A stretch of 6,831 bases of DNA from Treponema sp. (GCA_031254795.1 JAIRTS010000227.1:1-6831); one strand, 5' to 3'. Positions 1 to 5,323 are shown, counted from the first letter of the stretch. Notes: generated from the letters alone by a model not told the origin. Numbers and translations are program-made.

Positions 1-63
1 CCGCTCCGCCTTGACGCAACCGGAAAAAATCAGGGCGGACAGCAACAGACAAACAATTCTCAA
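1..63 (-). CDS. Putative lipoprotein, N-terminal fragment, runs off left edge
   Basis: Reading left from 63, a TTG codon opens a frame of 21 residues to the window edge that begins MRIVCLLLSALIFSGCVKA. This is a textbook lipoprotein signal peptide: one basic residue, a hydrophobic core, and a lipobox ending in Gly-Cys, with Cys16 as the lipidation site. The protein should be exported and anchored to a membrane. The TTG start shares bases with the TGA stop of the upstream DUF6062-like gene (TTGA overlap), which suggests translational coupling. A G-rich stretch (GGGGCGG) lies at a workable distance as a weak ribosome binding site. The rest of the protein is outside the window, so no function can be given. 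The alternative is a chance hydrophobic reading of 20 codons, but the lipobox and the 4-base overlap together argue for a real gene. Confidence 0.55.
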   Translation of the reverse strand, partial: MRIVCLLLSALIFSGCVKAER

Positions 64-695
64 TCGCCGCCCCGTAAATTCCTCGCGATTTCTTTCCACA
101 CCAGTTTGTCTTCTTCTGAAAGCCGCGCAAATTCGGCGCCTCTCCCATACGCGGACAGCTCAATGAATTGGCTGGTTCTCCGCATAAGCTCTTCAAACTT
201 GTTTTCATGGAATGTGGATATCCATTTGGGAACAACTCTTGAGATTTCAAGCAGTTTCGCATAATGAGGGGCGCAGAAACCTTCTGAAGCGGTAAAAAAC
301 TCCCGCACCGCGTTCCCGTTCTCTCCGCCGTCCGCCTGAATCAGAAAGGAGAGGTACTCTTTCTCAATGCGCTCGCGCTCAACGCATACCGGACATGTTC
401 CCCTGGGTTTCCACGGCTTCCGTCTGTTAAAAGCGGCGATTCTGTCCTCAAGGATGTCGCGGCTCAGGATCGCGACAGCCAGTCCGTCGCGGAACGAATC
501 GAGTTTTTGCGAATGAAAAGAACAAAAGCCGCCGGCATCCCGAAATTCTTTCCTGAAAACTCTGTCGGAAACATGCTCAAAGAGCATGCCGTCAATGTAG
601 CGTTCCGCCCTTTCGCTGATTATTGTGCATAGCGGGCAACCCGGTTTTGCGCAGGCTTTTTCCAGTTCAATGAAGTTGATATGCCTGTCCACCAT
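60..695 (-). CDS. DUF6062-like protein with two CxxC/CxxH metal-binding modules
   Basis: A 211-residue soluble protein with no signal peptide or membrane segment. Two similar half-modules are visible. Each pairs a CPxC motif with a downstream GFCxxH motif: C20/C23 with C58/H61, and C101/C104 with C141/H144. The layout suggests two CCCH zinc sites in an internally duplicated protein and matches the DUF6062 family as I remember it. The biochemical role of that family is not known to me. The ATG at 695 is chosen over one 48 bases upstream because GGAAGG lies 5 bases before it; the upstream ATGs lie in a palindrome and lack a ribosome binding site. The gene follows the rpiA terminator, so it probably has its own promoter. 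Its stop codon overlaps the start of the lipoprotein gene at 63. Family assignment is from motif memory, not a search. Confidence 0.8.
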   Translation of the reverse strand: MVDRHINFIELEKACAKPGCPLCTIISERAERYIDGMLFEHVSDRVFRKEFRDAGGFCSFHSQKLDSFRDGLAVAILSRDILEDRIAAFNRRKPWKPRGTCPVCVERERIEKEYLSFLIQADGGENGNAVREFFTASEGFCAPHYAKLLEISRVVPKWISTFHENKFEELMRRTSQFIELSAYGRGAEFARLSEEDKLVWKEIARNLRGGD

Positions 696-727
696 ATAAA
701 CCTTCCAAGTATCCGCGCGGAAACAAA

Positions 728-743
728 ATGACCGCATGGTCAT
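728..743. promoter_or_regulatory. 16-bp inverted repeat upstream of the DUF6062-like gene
   Basis: ATGACC and GGTCAT form perfect 6-base arms around a 4-base centre, 33 bases upstream of the chosen start of the DUF6062-like gene. In the minus-strand reading it is followed by TTTTGTTT. It could be an operator or a weak attenuator or terminator hairpin. No clear -35/-10 pair could be placed around it, so the role is open. Confidence 0.25.
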
Positions 744-768
744 GTCGCTTCATTATTGCGCGAGCGAT

Positions 769-807
769 AAAAATAAAATATGGAACATGTTGTTTTCGCA
801 TGGTTCC
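769..807 (-). terminator. Rho-independent terminator of the aroDE-rpiA operon
   Basis: Read on the minus strand, the sequence right after the rpiA stop forms a stem of GGAAC(C)ATG with CATGTTCC: 8 pairs with one bulged C and a 9-base loop. It is followed by the T-rich tract ATATTTTATTTTTAT. The stem starts inside the stop codon of rpiA. Stem plus T-tract at the end of a co-directional operon is the expected arrangement. The stem is AT-moderate and bulged, so it may not be fully efficient, and some readthrough into the gene at 60-695 is possible. Confidence 0.65.
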
Positions 808-1517
808 TAATCCCATACGTCCACGGCGCCGTCCGCCCGCGCGACAAATACATGAGGTCCTTTTTTGGTGAAAAAGCCGTTCTCAATAACGCCCGGTATA
901 TGGTTGATCTGCTCTTCCAAAAGCGCGGGGTAAATGCGTCCGGGCGCGTCCTTAAAGGTGACATCCACAAGAAAGTTGCCGTTATCCGTGACAACGGGAC
1001 CCGCCTTCCGCGCCGCGTCGCGCAGAACGCATTCCGCGCCCAGTTTGGCAAGCTCCGCGCACACAAACACCCTCGCTTCCGGAGCAATTTCCACCGCCAC
1101 CGGAAAGGTCACGCCCAGCATGTCAACGACCTTTGTCTCATCAAGCGCAATGGCATAGGTTTTCGATGAGTAAGCCACGATCTTCTCAAGAAGCAAGGCT
1201 CCGCCACCTCCTTTTACGCAAAAATGATCGCGGTCGATCTGATCCGCGCCGTCAATGGCGAGATCGAGACTGCCGTTTATTTCGAAAGAATTCAGCGAAT
1301 ACAGGGGAATGCGCCATTTTTCGCACTCAAGCTCGGTCTGAAAACTCGTGGCTATAACCTTGATGTCTTTCAGCGCGCCTTGTTTCATCAAACTGCCTAT
1401 ATGCCGCACCGCGGTTATTGCGGTGGAACCGGTGCCAAGCCCCAGCTTCATGCCGCTCCGTACAAGAGCGTCGACAGCGGCTTTTCCCGCGTTTTCCTTC
1501 AAAGTTTTCTGATCCAC
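807..1517 (-). CDS. rpiA: Ribose-5-phosphate isomerase A
   Basis: Interconverts ribose 5-phosphate and ribulose 5-phosphate in the non-oxidative pentose phosphate pathway, in the cytoplasm. The 236 residues fit the usual 220-240 of the family and are complete. Signature segments appear in order: LGLGTGSTA (25-33) for phosphate binding, DGADQID (89-95), KGGGGALLLEKI (102-113), VTDNGN, and PGVIENGFF near the end. D89, D92, K102 and E111 match the spacing of the E. coli catalytic residues D81, D84, K94 and E103. The start is GTG at 1517, fixed by a perfect AGGAGG five bases upstream. It is the last gene of the operon, 9 bases behind aroDE, and is followed at once by a terminator. The link to aroDE may be metabolic: the shikimate pathway uses erythrose 4-phosphate from the same sugar-phosphate pool. 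Confidence 0.96.
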   Translation of the reverse strand: MDQKTLKENAGKAAVDALVRSGMKLGLGTGSTAITAVRHIGSLMKQGALKDIKVIATSFQTELECEKWRIPLYSLNSFEINGSLDLAIDGADQIDRDHFCVKGGGGALLLEKIVAYSSKTYAIALDETKVVDMLGVTFPVAVEIAPEARVFVCAELAKLGAECVLRDAARKAGPVVTDNGNFLVDVTFKDAPGRIYPALLEEQINHIPGVIENGFFTKKGPHVFVARADGAVDVWD

Positions 1518-1522
1518 ACGAA

Positions 1523-1528
1523 CCTCCT
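1523..1528 (-). promoter_or_regulatory. Ribosome binding site of rpiA overlapping the aroDE stop
   Basis: A perfect AGGAGG on the minus strand shares bases with the TAG stop of aroDE (1527-1529) and lies 5 bases before the GTG of rpiA. Ribosomes finishing aroDE would sit on this site, so the two genes are probably translationally coupled. It also decides the GTG start. Confidence 0.85.
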
Positions 1529-3038
1529 ATAATTCAATCCTGGACATTAAGTCCGCCGGAACTTCTTTGCCCATAAAAAGTTTGTACTGGGCTTGCGCCT
1601 GCCTGACAAACATATCATACCCATTCAAGGTACGGCAACCCGCGCTGGAAGCCCGCCTAAGCAGCGCCGTCTCCGCCGGCTTGTAGATCACGTCCATGAC
1701 AACCTCTTTCCCCGAAAATTTGTAGAGATCAAGCGGATCCGCGTTGGCGCCAGGCTCCATACCCACCGAGGTTGTCTGGATAATGATGTCGTTGTATTTG
1801 TCGATGAGCGCAATGCCCGCGGTGTCAAGCCCGCCCCAGCGAAAGCCGAACGATTCGGCCAACTCACGCGCCCGTAAAAGCGTCCTGTTCAGGACAAGCG
1901 CCTTGCCTTTTAAATGAAAAATTTCCGCCGCAATGGCGCGCGCCACTCCCCCGGCTCCGATAATGCTGATTTTCCTGCCGCTGAAATTCTTTTTCCCGAT
2001 AAAATGCAAAAGGGAATCCGAAAACCCCTGCATATCGGTGTTGAATCCCTTCCATGTGTCGTCTTCATTTCGTACAATAGTGTTGCACGCGCCGACAGAG
2101 CGCACGGTCGGAGACTTTTCCGCCAAGAAGGAGACTATCGCCTCTTTATGGGGAATGGTCACCGACGCGCCCGAAAGCCCCAGATCGCGCGCAAACTGTA
2201 TGAACGACACCGCGGACACCGAGGGAAAAGCCATATACACCGCGTTGGTTTTTTCAAGGTTGAAAACGGCGTTAAAAAAAGCAGGGCTAAACGTCGTCTT
2301 GAGCGGGTACCCCGTAATGCCAAAGACGCGGGTATTCTCATCAATGCTTCTGAAACGGTAAAAGTCCACCAGCGTTACGGGATCGAACTGGCCGGGAGCG
2401 GCTTTCGGCATGCCATGCTCGCCTTTCACCGAGGTAAACGTTATTTGGGACCCGAATTTATCCGCCAAGATGCGGGAGCAAAGGCCAAAATCGCCCATAC
2501 AGATGAGTATTTTGTCTATATCCATTGTTTGCCGCGAGGCCATCATAACAGCGTGAACTTCTTCCAGCGAATGGGGCGTTACCGCGAGTTTGACGATTTC
2601 ATCCCCAACTCGCCGCATGCGTTGAATTTTATCCACCAGATTGACGCCCAAACCATTTATGTTGTGATACGAACGGATGATCCGCGTCCCAAAGGTGCGG
2701 GCAGCCTCCTCAATTCCCGGTATGTCCAGGTCATCTTCAAGATCAATATAGGCGAAATTATGCCTGCGATCCGCTTCGGCGAAAGCCAAGCCTCTTGAAA
2801 GCAGGCCGATCCTGGACCATTCGCCCTCAGAAAACATGCCGCCGTCTATGTTGCGGCGGATGGTCAAAATGGACGGCAATCCGGCCATTTCAGGGAACTT
2901 TCTGATAAAGAACCGTTCGTCAGGCGTAAGGCAATCCACCCGCAGCTCCACCATGTCGATGTAACGCCGGTATTTCTTCAGTATCTGCAAATCCCGTTCC
3001 AGCGTTTTGCCGGTCAAGCAGAGACAGATTTTCGCCAT
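1527..3038 (-). CDS. aroDE: Bifunctional 3-dehydroquinate dehydratase (type I) / shikimate dehydrogenase
   Basis: Fusion of two consecutive shikimate-pathway enzymes: dehydroquinate to dehydroshikimate, then NADPH-dependent reduction to shikimate. The 503 residues split at about 235. The N-terminal type I dehydratase has VELRVD (30-35), the general base H125 in RSYHN and the Schiff-base lysine K150 in EIVKLAVTP, plus the late APGQ loop. The C-terminal dehydrogenase has SVTIPHKE with catalytic K298, GACNT (N319), GFNTD (D335), the nucleotide loop GAGG (361-364), the NADP-type NRT (384-386), TTSVGM, and the final YDMFVRQAQAQYKLFMG. The shikimate-binding loop is unusual: PLKTTFSP (245-252) where PxxHSxSP is typical. 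The ATG at 3038 has GAGG six bases upstream. A GTG at 3050 overlaps the previous stop (GTGA) but has a poorer site. The same domain order occurs in plants and some other bacteria. Confidence 0.95.
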   Translation of the reverse strand: MAKICLCLTGKTLERDLQILKKYRRYIDMVELRVDCLTPDERFFIRKFPEMAGLPSILTIRRNIDGGMFSEGEWSRIGLLSRGLAFAEADRRHNFAYIDLEDDLDIPGIEEAARTFGTRIIRSYHNINGLGVNLVDKIQRMRRVGDEIVKLAVTPHSLEEVHAVMMASRQTMDIDKILICMGDFGLCSRILADKFGSQITFTSVKGEHGMPKAAPGQFDPVTLVDFYRFRSIDENTRVFGITGYPLKTTFSPAFFNAVFNLEKTNAVYMAFPSVSAVSFIQFARDLGLSGASVTIPHKEAIVSFLAEKSPTVRSVGACNTIVRNEDDTWKGFNTDMQGFSDSLLHFIGKKNFSGRKISIIGAGGVARAIAAEIFHLKGKALVLNRTLLRARELAESFGFRWGGLDTAGIALIDKYNDIIIQTTSVGMEPGANADPLDLYKFSGKEVVMDVIYKPAETALLRRASSAGCRTLNGYDMFVRQAQAQYKLFMGKEVPADLMSRIEL

Positions 3039-3046
3039 AATACGCC

Positions 3047-3499
3047 TCACATATCCGAACGATAAATAAAAATAGCCCGCGCTTTCCCCGACGCGTCAAA
3101 GTTAATTCTCATCATCATTTCCCATGATCCGGAAGGCAGCTTGAAAAGCAGGCCGTCGTCAAAATCATAGGTTTCCCCTCCCAGAATTTCTTTTATATGC
3201 GCGCGCTGGTCTCCTGTCCTCACGCCACGCGCCGCCTGTACGCCGACCTGCCACACATGATCTTCGAATATATAGCAGTCCATATCGGGATACACAAAGA
3301 CCACATCGTCCTGCCACGACGCTTGCCCCCGAACGGCGTACACCCTCCGCGGGAGCCCGAATTTGGAGCAAAGCTCTTCCAGCGTCAGTCCAACCAGATC
3401 CGCCGGATTATCCACATGGGGAGGCGCCTCCTCCTGCGCTTGCGCCACGAAAATGACGAAAAACAGATGCAACGCCACTAATGTACAGTGATTTTTCAT
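3047..3499 (-). CDS. Small exported protein, possibly BamE/SmpA-like
   Basis: A 150-residue protein of unknown function. Residues 1-21 form a signal peptide (KN, then a hydrophobic run ending in VAQA) with likely cleavage before Q22. There is no lipobox cysteine, so the mature ~129-residue protein should be periplasmic or secreted. The mature part has GLTLEELCSKFGLPRRVY, and later a similar GVRTGDQRAHIKEILGGE, followed by beta-rich segments. The 'G-x-T-x-x-E-L...FG-x-P' pattern recalls BamE/OmlA-type small beta-alpha domains, but this is a resemblance only. It is first in the operon and its TGA overlaps the alternative GTG of aroDE, so it is co-transcribed with shikimate and pentose-phosphate genes without an obvious reason. 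There is no Shine-Dalgarno before the ATG; the promoter geometry suggests leaderless translation. Confidence 0.8.
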   Translation of the reverse strand: MKNHCTLVALHLFFVIFVAQAQEEAPPHVDNPADLVGLTLEELCSKFGLPRRVYAVRGQASWQDDVVFVYPDMDCYIFEDHVWQVGVQAARGVRTGDQRAHIKEILGGETYDFDDGLLFKLPSGSWEMMMRINFDASGKARAIFIYRSDM

Positions 3500-3505
3500 T
3501 TTTAT

Positions 3506-3534
3506 ATCATAGATGAGGACGCGGTTTATATCAA
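3506..3534 (-). promoter_or_regulatory. Sigma-70-type promoter of the operon, predicted leaderless
   Basis: Minus-strand TTGATA (3529-3534; 5 of 6 consensus) and TATGAT (3506-3511; 5 of 6) are separated by exactly 17 bases. Six bases, ATAAAA, lie between the -10 box and the ATG at 3499. A start 7 bases past the -10 box would put +1 on the A of the ATG, giving an mRNA with no 5' leader. The missing ribosome binding site agrees with this. Confidence 0.75.
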
Positions 3535-3624
3535 GTGGGAGTGTCTTATATTTTCGCAGTCACACCGTTCCTTGTAGCGCTTGTACGCCACCTTGCTCAT
3601 CTTGATGACGCGAGGTGGCGGCAT
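3526..3624 (-). CDS. Short ORF with strong ribosome binding site, unknown
   Basis: A 32-codon ORF that includes PPPRVIKMSKVAYKRYKER followed by two nearby cysteines (CDC). GGGGAGG lies seven bases before its ATG, better than most real genes here. The same frame can be extended to an ATG at 3663 (45 residues, starting MTKWSMPDWGG), with an in-frame TGA just before that. The ORF ends inside the -35 box of the operon promoter: its last codons TTG-ATA-TAA are the promoter hexamer. It is basic and Tyr/Lys-rich. It could be a small protein, a leader-type ORF, or the surviving 5' end of a larger gene replaced by the operon promoter. No family is recognised. Confidence 0.3.
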   Translation of the reverse strand: MPPPRVIKMSKVAYKRYKERCDCENIRHSHLI

Positions 3625-3663
3625 GATATAACCTCCCCAATCAGGCATGCTCCATTTTGTCAT

Positions 3664-4075
3664 GATGGTTCACATGAATCACTATAATACAAGGGATTAT
3701 GTGAAAAATCGCACGGAGCGGGCAAATTTGGGCGGAGTTAGGGGTTGAAGACGCCCAAGCGGTCGCCGCGCCGGTCTTTTGGGCGCGCGGGGGAAAAACA
3801 AAGGCGGAAAAGCGCGACTGTTTTTTTTAAGGAGTGAAGATAGAAACGGGCGAACCGTCGAATATTTCTCTCCGCCTTGCGCGACGCCTCACCCAATGAA
3901 CGCCTCTTCCACCGGAGGCCGCGGCCCCATATCGCCTTGTCGTTTTCGTGGCAGGCTGCGTACCAACAAGGCTTCCCCCTGCCGCTTCCGTTTTGGCATA
4001 AATCGGCCAAATTCTGTGCTTTTCAGGCTTTTTGAAAACGGCGCCGCCGAAAGTGTCCGGCGCTGTGAAAAGCGG
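3664..4075. other. Intergenic stretch without a recognised gene
   Basis: Nothing here looks like a conserved protein in any frame. Visible structure includes a perfect 7-base inverted repeat TTCACAT...ATGTGAA (3669-3705) with a consensus TATAAT between the arms on the plus strand but no well-spaced -35. There is a T8 run (3821-3828) followed by AAGGAG (3829-3834) with no usable start codon behind it. A 10-base palindrome GGCCGCGGCC lies at 3917-3926. An 8-pair hairpin (ACGGCGCC with GGCGCTGT, one wobble) lies at 4038-4066, just before the tandem array. GC content is high from about 3720 onward. The open frames crossing this stretch are low-complexity continuations of frames kept open by the repeats. 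Confidence 0.6.
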
Positions 4076-4300
4076 GCGTACGCGAGTCTCGCGTACAGGA
4101 AGGATCGAGCCGCGTGTACGAGCGTACGCGCGACTCGCGTACGGGAAGGATCGAGCCGCGCGTACGAACGTACTCGAGCCTCGCGTACGGGAAGGATCGA
4201 GCCGCGCGTACGAGCGTACGCGAGCCTCGCGTACGAGAAGGATCGAGCCGCGTGTACGAGCGTACGCGAGCCTCGCGTACGGGAAGGATCGAGCCGCGCC
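4076..4300. repeat. 46-bp tandem repeat array of nested palindromes, five units
   Basis: Units begin at 4076, 4122, 4168, 4214 and 4260, each exactly 46 bases; the last breaks off after about 40. Each unit holds a 19-base palindrome GTACGCGAG-N-CTCGCGTAC (perfect in units 1, 4 and 5; one mismatch in units 2 and 3), a GGAAGGATCGAGCCGCG spacer, and a second inverted repeat CGCGTACG-AG-CGTACGCG at the unit boundaries. The constant part is identical in all copies, and changes cluster in the palindromes and near them. Since 46 is not a multiple of 3, no reading frame is preserved between units, so the array is not a protein repeat. The units abut without spacers, so it is not CRISPR. No function can be assigned. 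Confidence 0.95.
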
Positions 4301-4320
4301 TTGGAACAGGCTTTGTCTGC

Positions 4321-4460
4321 GAAGCAATCCAGCGCCGGGGACGCCCGGCAATGGATTGCTTCGGCGCTTCGCCCCTCGCAATGACACCGGTTGTACAAGA
4401 CGAGGACAGCGCCGCAGCCTTCGCCAGTCATTGCGAGCCCCGAAAGGGGCGAAGCAATCC
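4321..4460. repeat. REP/MITE-like inverted elements (TCATTGCGAG...GAAGCAATCC)
   Basis: Two copies of a 33-34-base element face each other. At 4427-4460 it reads GTCATTGCGAG, a small CCCC/GGGG hairpin, then CGAAGCAATCC. At 4353-4385 the same element lies in reverse, ending CTCGCAATGAC. A third partial end, GAAGCAATCCA at 4321-4331, pairs perfectly (11 bases) with TGGATTGCTTC at 4352-4362, with an inner GCCGGG/CCCGGC stem. This ATTGCGAG/GAAGCAATCC type is, from general knowledge, a widespread intergenic repeat in several bacterial phyla. Apparent proteins across it with runs like WIASPLSGLAMT are translation artefacts of the repeat. Confidence 0.9.
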
Positions 4461-4495
4461 AAGGCGGGGGTGTCTGGCGCCGCGCCTCTCCCATT

Positions 4496-4524
4496 TTGAC
4501 CGTTTTATGACGTCATAGTATTGT
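4496..4524 (+). promoter_or_regulatory. Promoter with 12-bp palindrome in the spacer
   Basis: TTGACC (4496-4501; 5 of 6) and TATTGT (4519-4524; 4 of 6) are 17 bases apart and lie 60 bases upstream of the lipoprotein ATG at 4584. A perfect 12-base palindrome, TATGACGTCATA (4506-4517), fills most of the spacer, where a repressor would block polymerase. The promoter outlives the gene remnants it once drove. Confidence 0.6.
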
Positions 4525-4583
4525 GGAGTCTCTGAATGAAAGTGTCTGACATCCTGAAAGCGCCGGAGAAAAAGGAGGAACGA

Positions 4584-4806
4584 ATGAGACACAGCGTAAG
4601 CAGATGCGCGTTGACCGCGCTTTTCGTAACCATGCTTATCGGGACGGCTGTTAGCTGTTCCGATGAACCCCCGCGAGAGGAGGGGGTCTTGCGGAGCATA
4701 GCGGCGACAAGCCGGCCCGCAAAGACCGAATACACGGTCGGCGCCACATGACTTGACCGGGCTCGTGGTCGCCGGAACCTATACGGACGGCTCGACCAGG
4801 GTGTGG
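4584..4806 (+). pseudogene. Lipoprotein with bacterial Ig-like domain, frameshifted remnant
   Basis: The ATG at 4584 follows AAAGGAGG at good spacing. The first frame gives a lipoprotein signal (MRHSVSRCALTALFVTMLIG, then TAVSC with the lipidation cysteine), then PPAKTEYTVG-like text (here RPAKTEYTVGAT) and a TGA at 4749. The next frame continues the same domain as DLTGLVVAGTYTDGSTRV (4750-4803). Joined, this is the start of a group-3/4 bacterial Ig-like domain of the kind common in treponemal surface lipoproteins ('YTVGDTLDLTGLVV...YTDGST'). A 2-base loss near 4743-4750 accounts for the break. After GSTRV the homology stops, so the gene is both frameshifted and cut off, probably by a deletion that joined it to the ART remnant. 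An ATG at 4536 in the same frame lacks a ribosome binding site. The intact protein would have been surface-anchored. Confidence 0.7.
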
Positions 4807-5196
4807 GAATACCGGAGAATGGTCTGCATACATGGACGCCGGATCGATTGCAACAGGAGCTATTAAAAACAAAAGTTATAGACCCGGCATTTGTTTCTTG
4901 CGGGAGCGCGAAGGGAAAAGGGGTCAGTGGGCGCATTTTTAATATTTACTGCCTCAAAGGAACGAAAATGATGTATGCCGAACCTTTTAGCAATTATGGG
5001 CGCGGAAATGGCCTGAACTGGAACGGCGTAACAAAGCGGACCGTTTTTGGTTATGAAGACGAAACGATTGTCCGGCGGGGGAACGGCTTTCAGAGTAACC
5101 GGGATTGAGAAAAAAGCCCCCGCCGGGAAAGCGGGATGTGGCATACAGTACAGCCGAATCCAGGGCTTGCGAAAGCTGTATATTCAGACCGACTGA
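4803..5196 (+). pseudogene. ADP-ribosyltransferase (ART) domain, C-terminal remnant
   Basis: The frame from GTG 4803 gives 101 residues with the order seen in the second half of ART domains of the toxin / phage MuF (SPP1 gp7-associated) type. An STS-like strand reads AFVSCGSAKGKG (29-40). A central strand reads GTKMMYAEPFSNYGRG (53-68). A catalytic ExE-like loop reads EDETIVRRG (85-93). The N-terminal arginine strand that binds NAD+ is missing. The frame breaks at GGGGG (5077-5081): dropping one G continues into RRGTAFRVTGIEKKAPAG in the next frame, the expected 'RGT-x-FRVT' ending; that frame runs to a TGA at 5194. No believable ribosome binding site precedes 4803. The remnant directly abuts the Ig-like lipoprotein remnant. 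Assignment is by motif order and memory of the family, not a search; no activity is expected from this copy. Confidence 0.6.
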
Positions 5197-5323
5197 ATAT
5201 AACGGATTTAAATTAGACCGGGCAAATACCGATACGTGTGATATTTTTGAAGACCCTGAAACAAAACCTGATGATGTCTATTGGGACGGCGCTGAATGTG
5301 AATACTACGGATCAACCGTATGA
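5105..5323 (+). CDS. Small four-cysteine protein, possibly a remnant
   Basis: A 72-residue frame with C22-x2-C25, C45 and C65, and the acidic tail KPDDVYWDGAECEYY. Cysteine spacing suggests a small metal-binding fold, but I do not recognise the family. The TTG start at 5105 overlaps the TGA that ends the ART frame (TTGA); an alternative is GTG at 5138. Neither has a strong ribosome binding site, so the start is uncertain. Its stop overlaps the ATG of the ADP-ribosylglycohydrolase remnant (ATGA at 5320-5323), typical of an operon. The part from about residue 20 to 68 looks protein-like, while the first 18 residues read like a frame-shifted piece of the ART tail. It may be a separate small gene between the two enzymes or the last part of the ART protein in a third frame. 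Confidence 0.45.
   Translation: MRKKPPPGKRDVAYSTAESRACESCIFRPTEYNGFKLDRANTDTCDIFEDPETKPDDVYWDGAECEYYGSTV

Noticed and set aside
780..1532. Plus-strand ORFs opposite rpiA
   Set aside because: Shadows of rpiA, which has full catalytic signatures and a perfect ribosome binding site.
1914..2798. Plus-strand ORF of 294 codons
   Set aside because: It lies antisense inside aroDE, whose protein matches known catalytic motifs throughout.
3657..3688. Plus-strand promoter TTGTCA ... TATAAT
   Set aside because: The hexamers are good but the spacer is 20 bases, and no gene follows downstream on that strand.
3821..3834. T8 run plus AAGGAG as a terminator followed by a new gene start
   Set aside because: The only stem before the T-run is 5 bp with a loop of over 20 bases, and no start codon with an extended frame follows the AAGGAG.
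3738..4010. Minus-strand ORF of 90 codons
   Set aside because: No recognisable domain, no ribosome binding site, composition like the surrounding GC-rich noncoding sequence.
4076..4300. CRISPR array
   Set aside because: Units are contiguous and near-identical over their full 46 bases; there are no unique spacers and no cas genes.
3779..4518. Several 130-210 residue ORFs on both strands, Arg/Ser-rich with repeats like RVREGSSRAYERT
   Set aside because: They arise because the 46-bp tandem array and the inverted elements lack stops in most frames. The period shifts frame every unit, several mutually exclusive frames are open at once, and none has a ribosome binding site or family resemblance.
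4536..4583. Upstream ATG extending the Ig-like lipoprotein by 16 residues
   Set aside because: No ribosome binding site, close to the predicted transcription start, and it would bury the signal peptide behind a charged leader.
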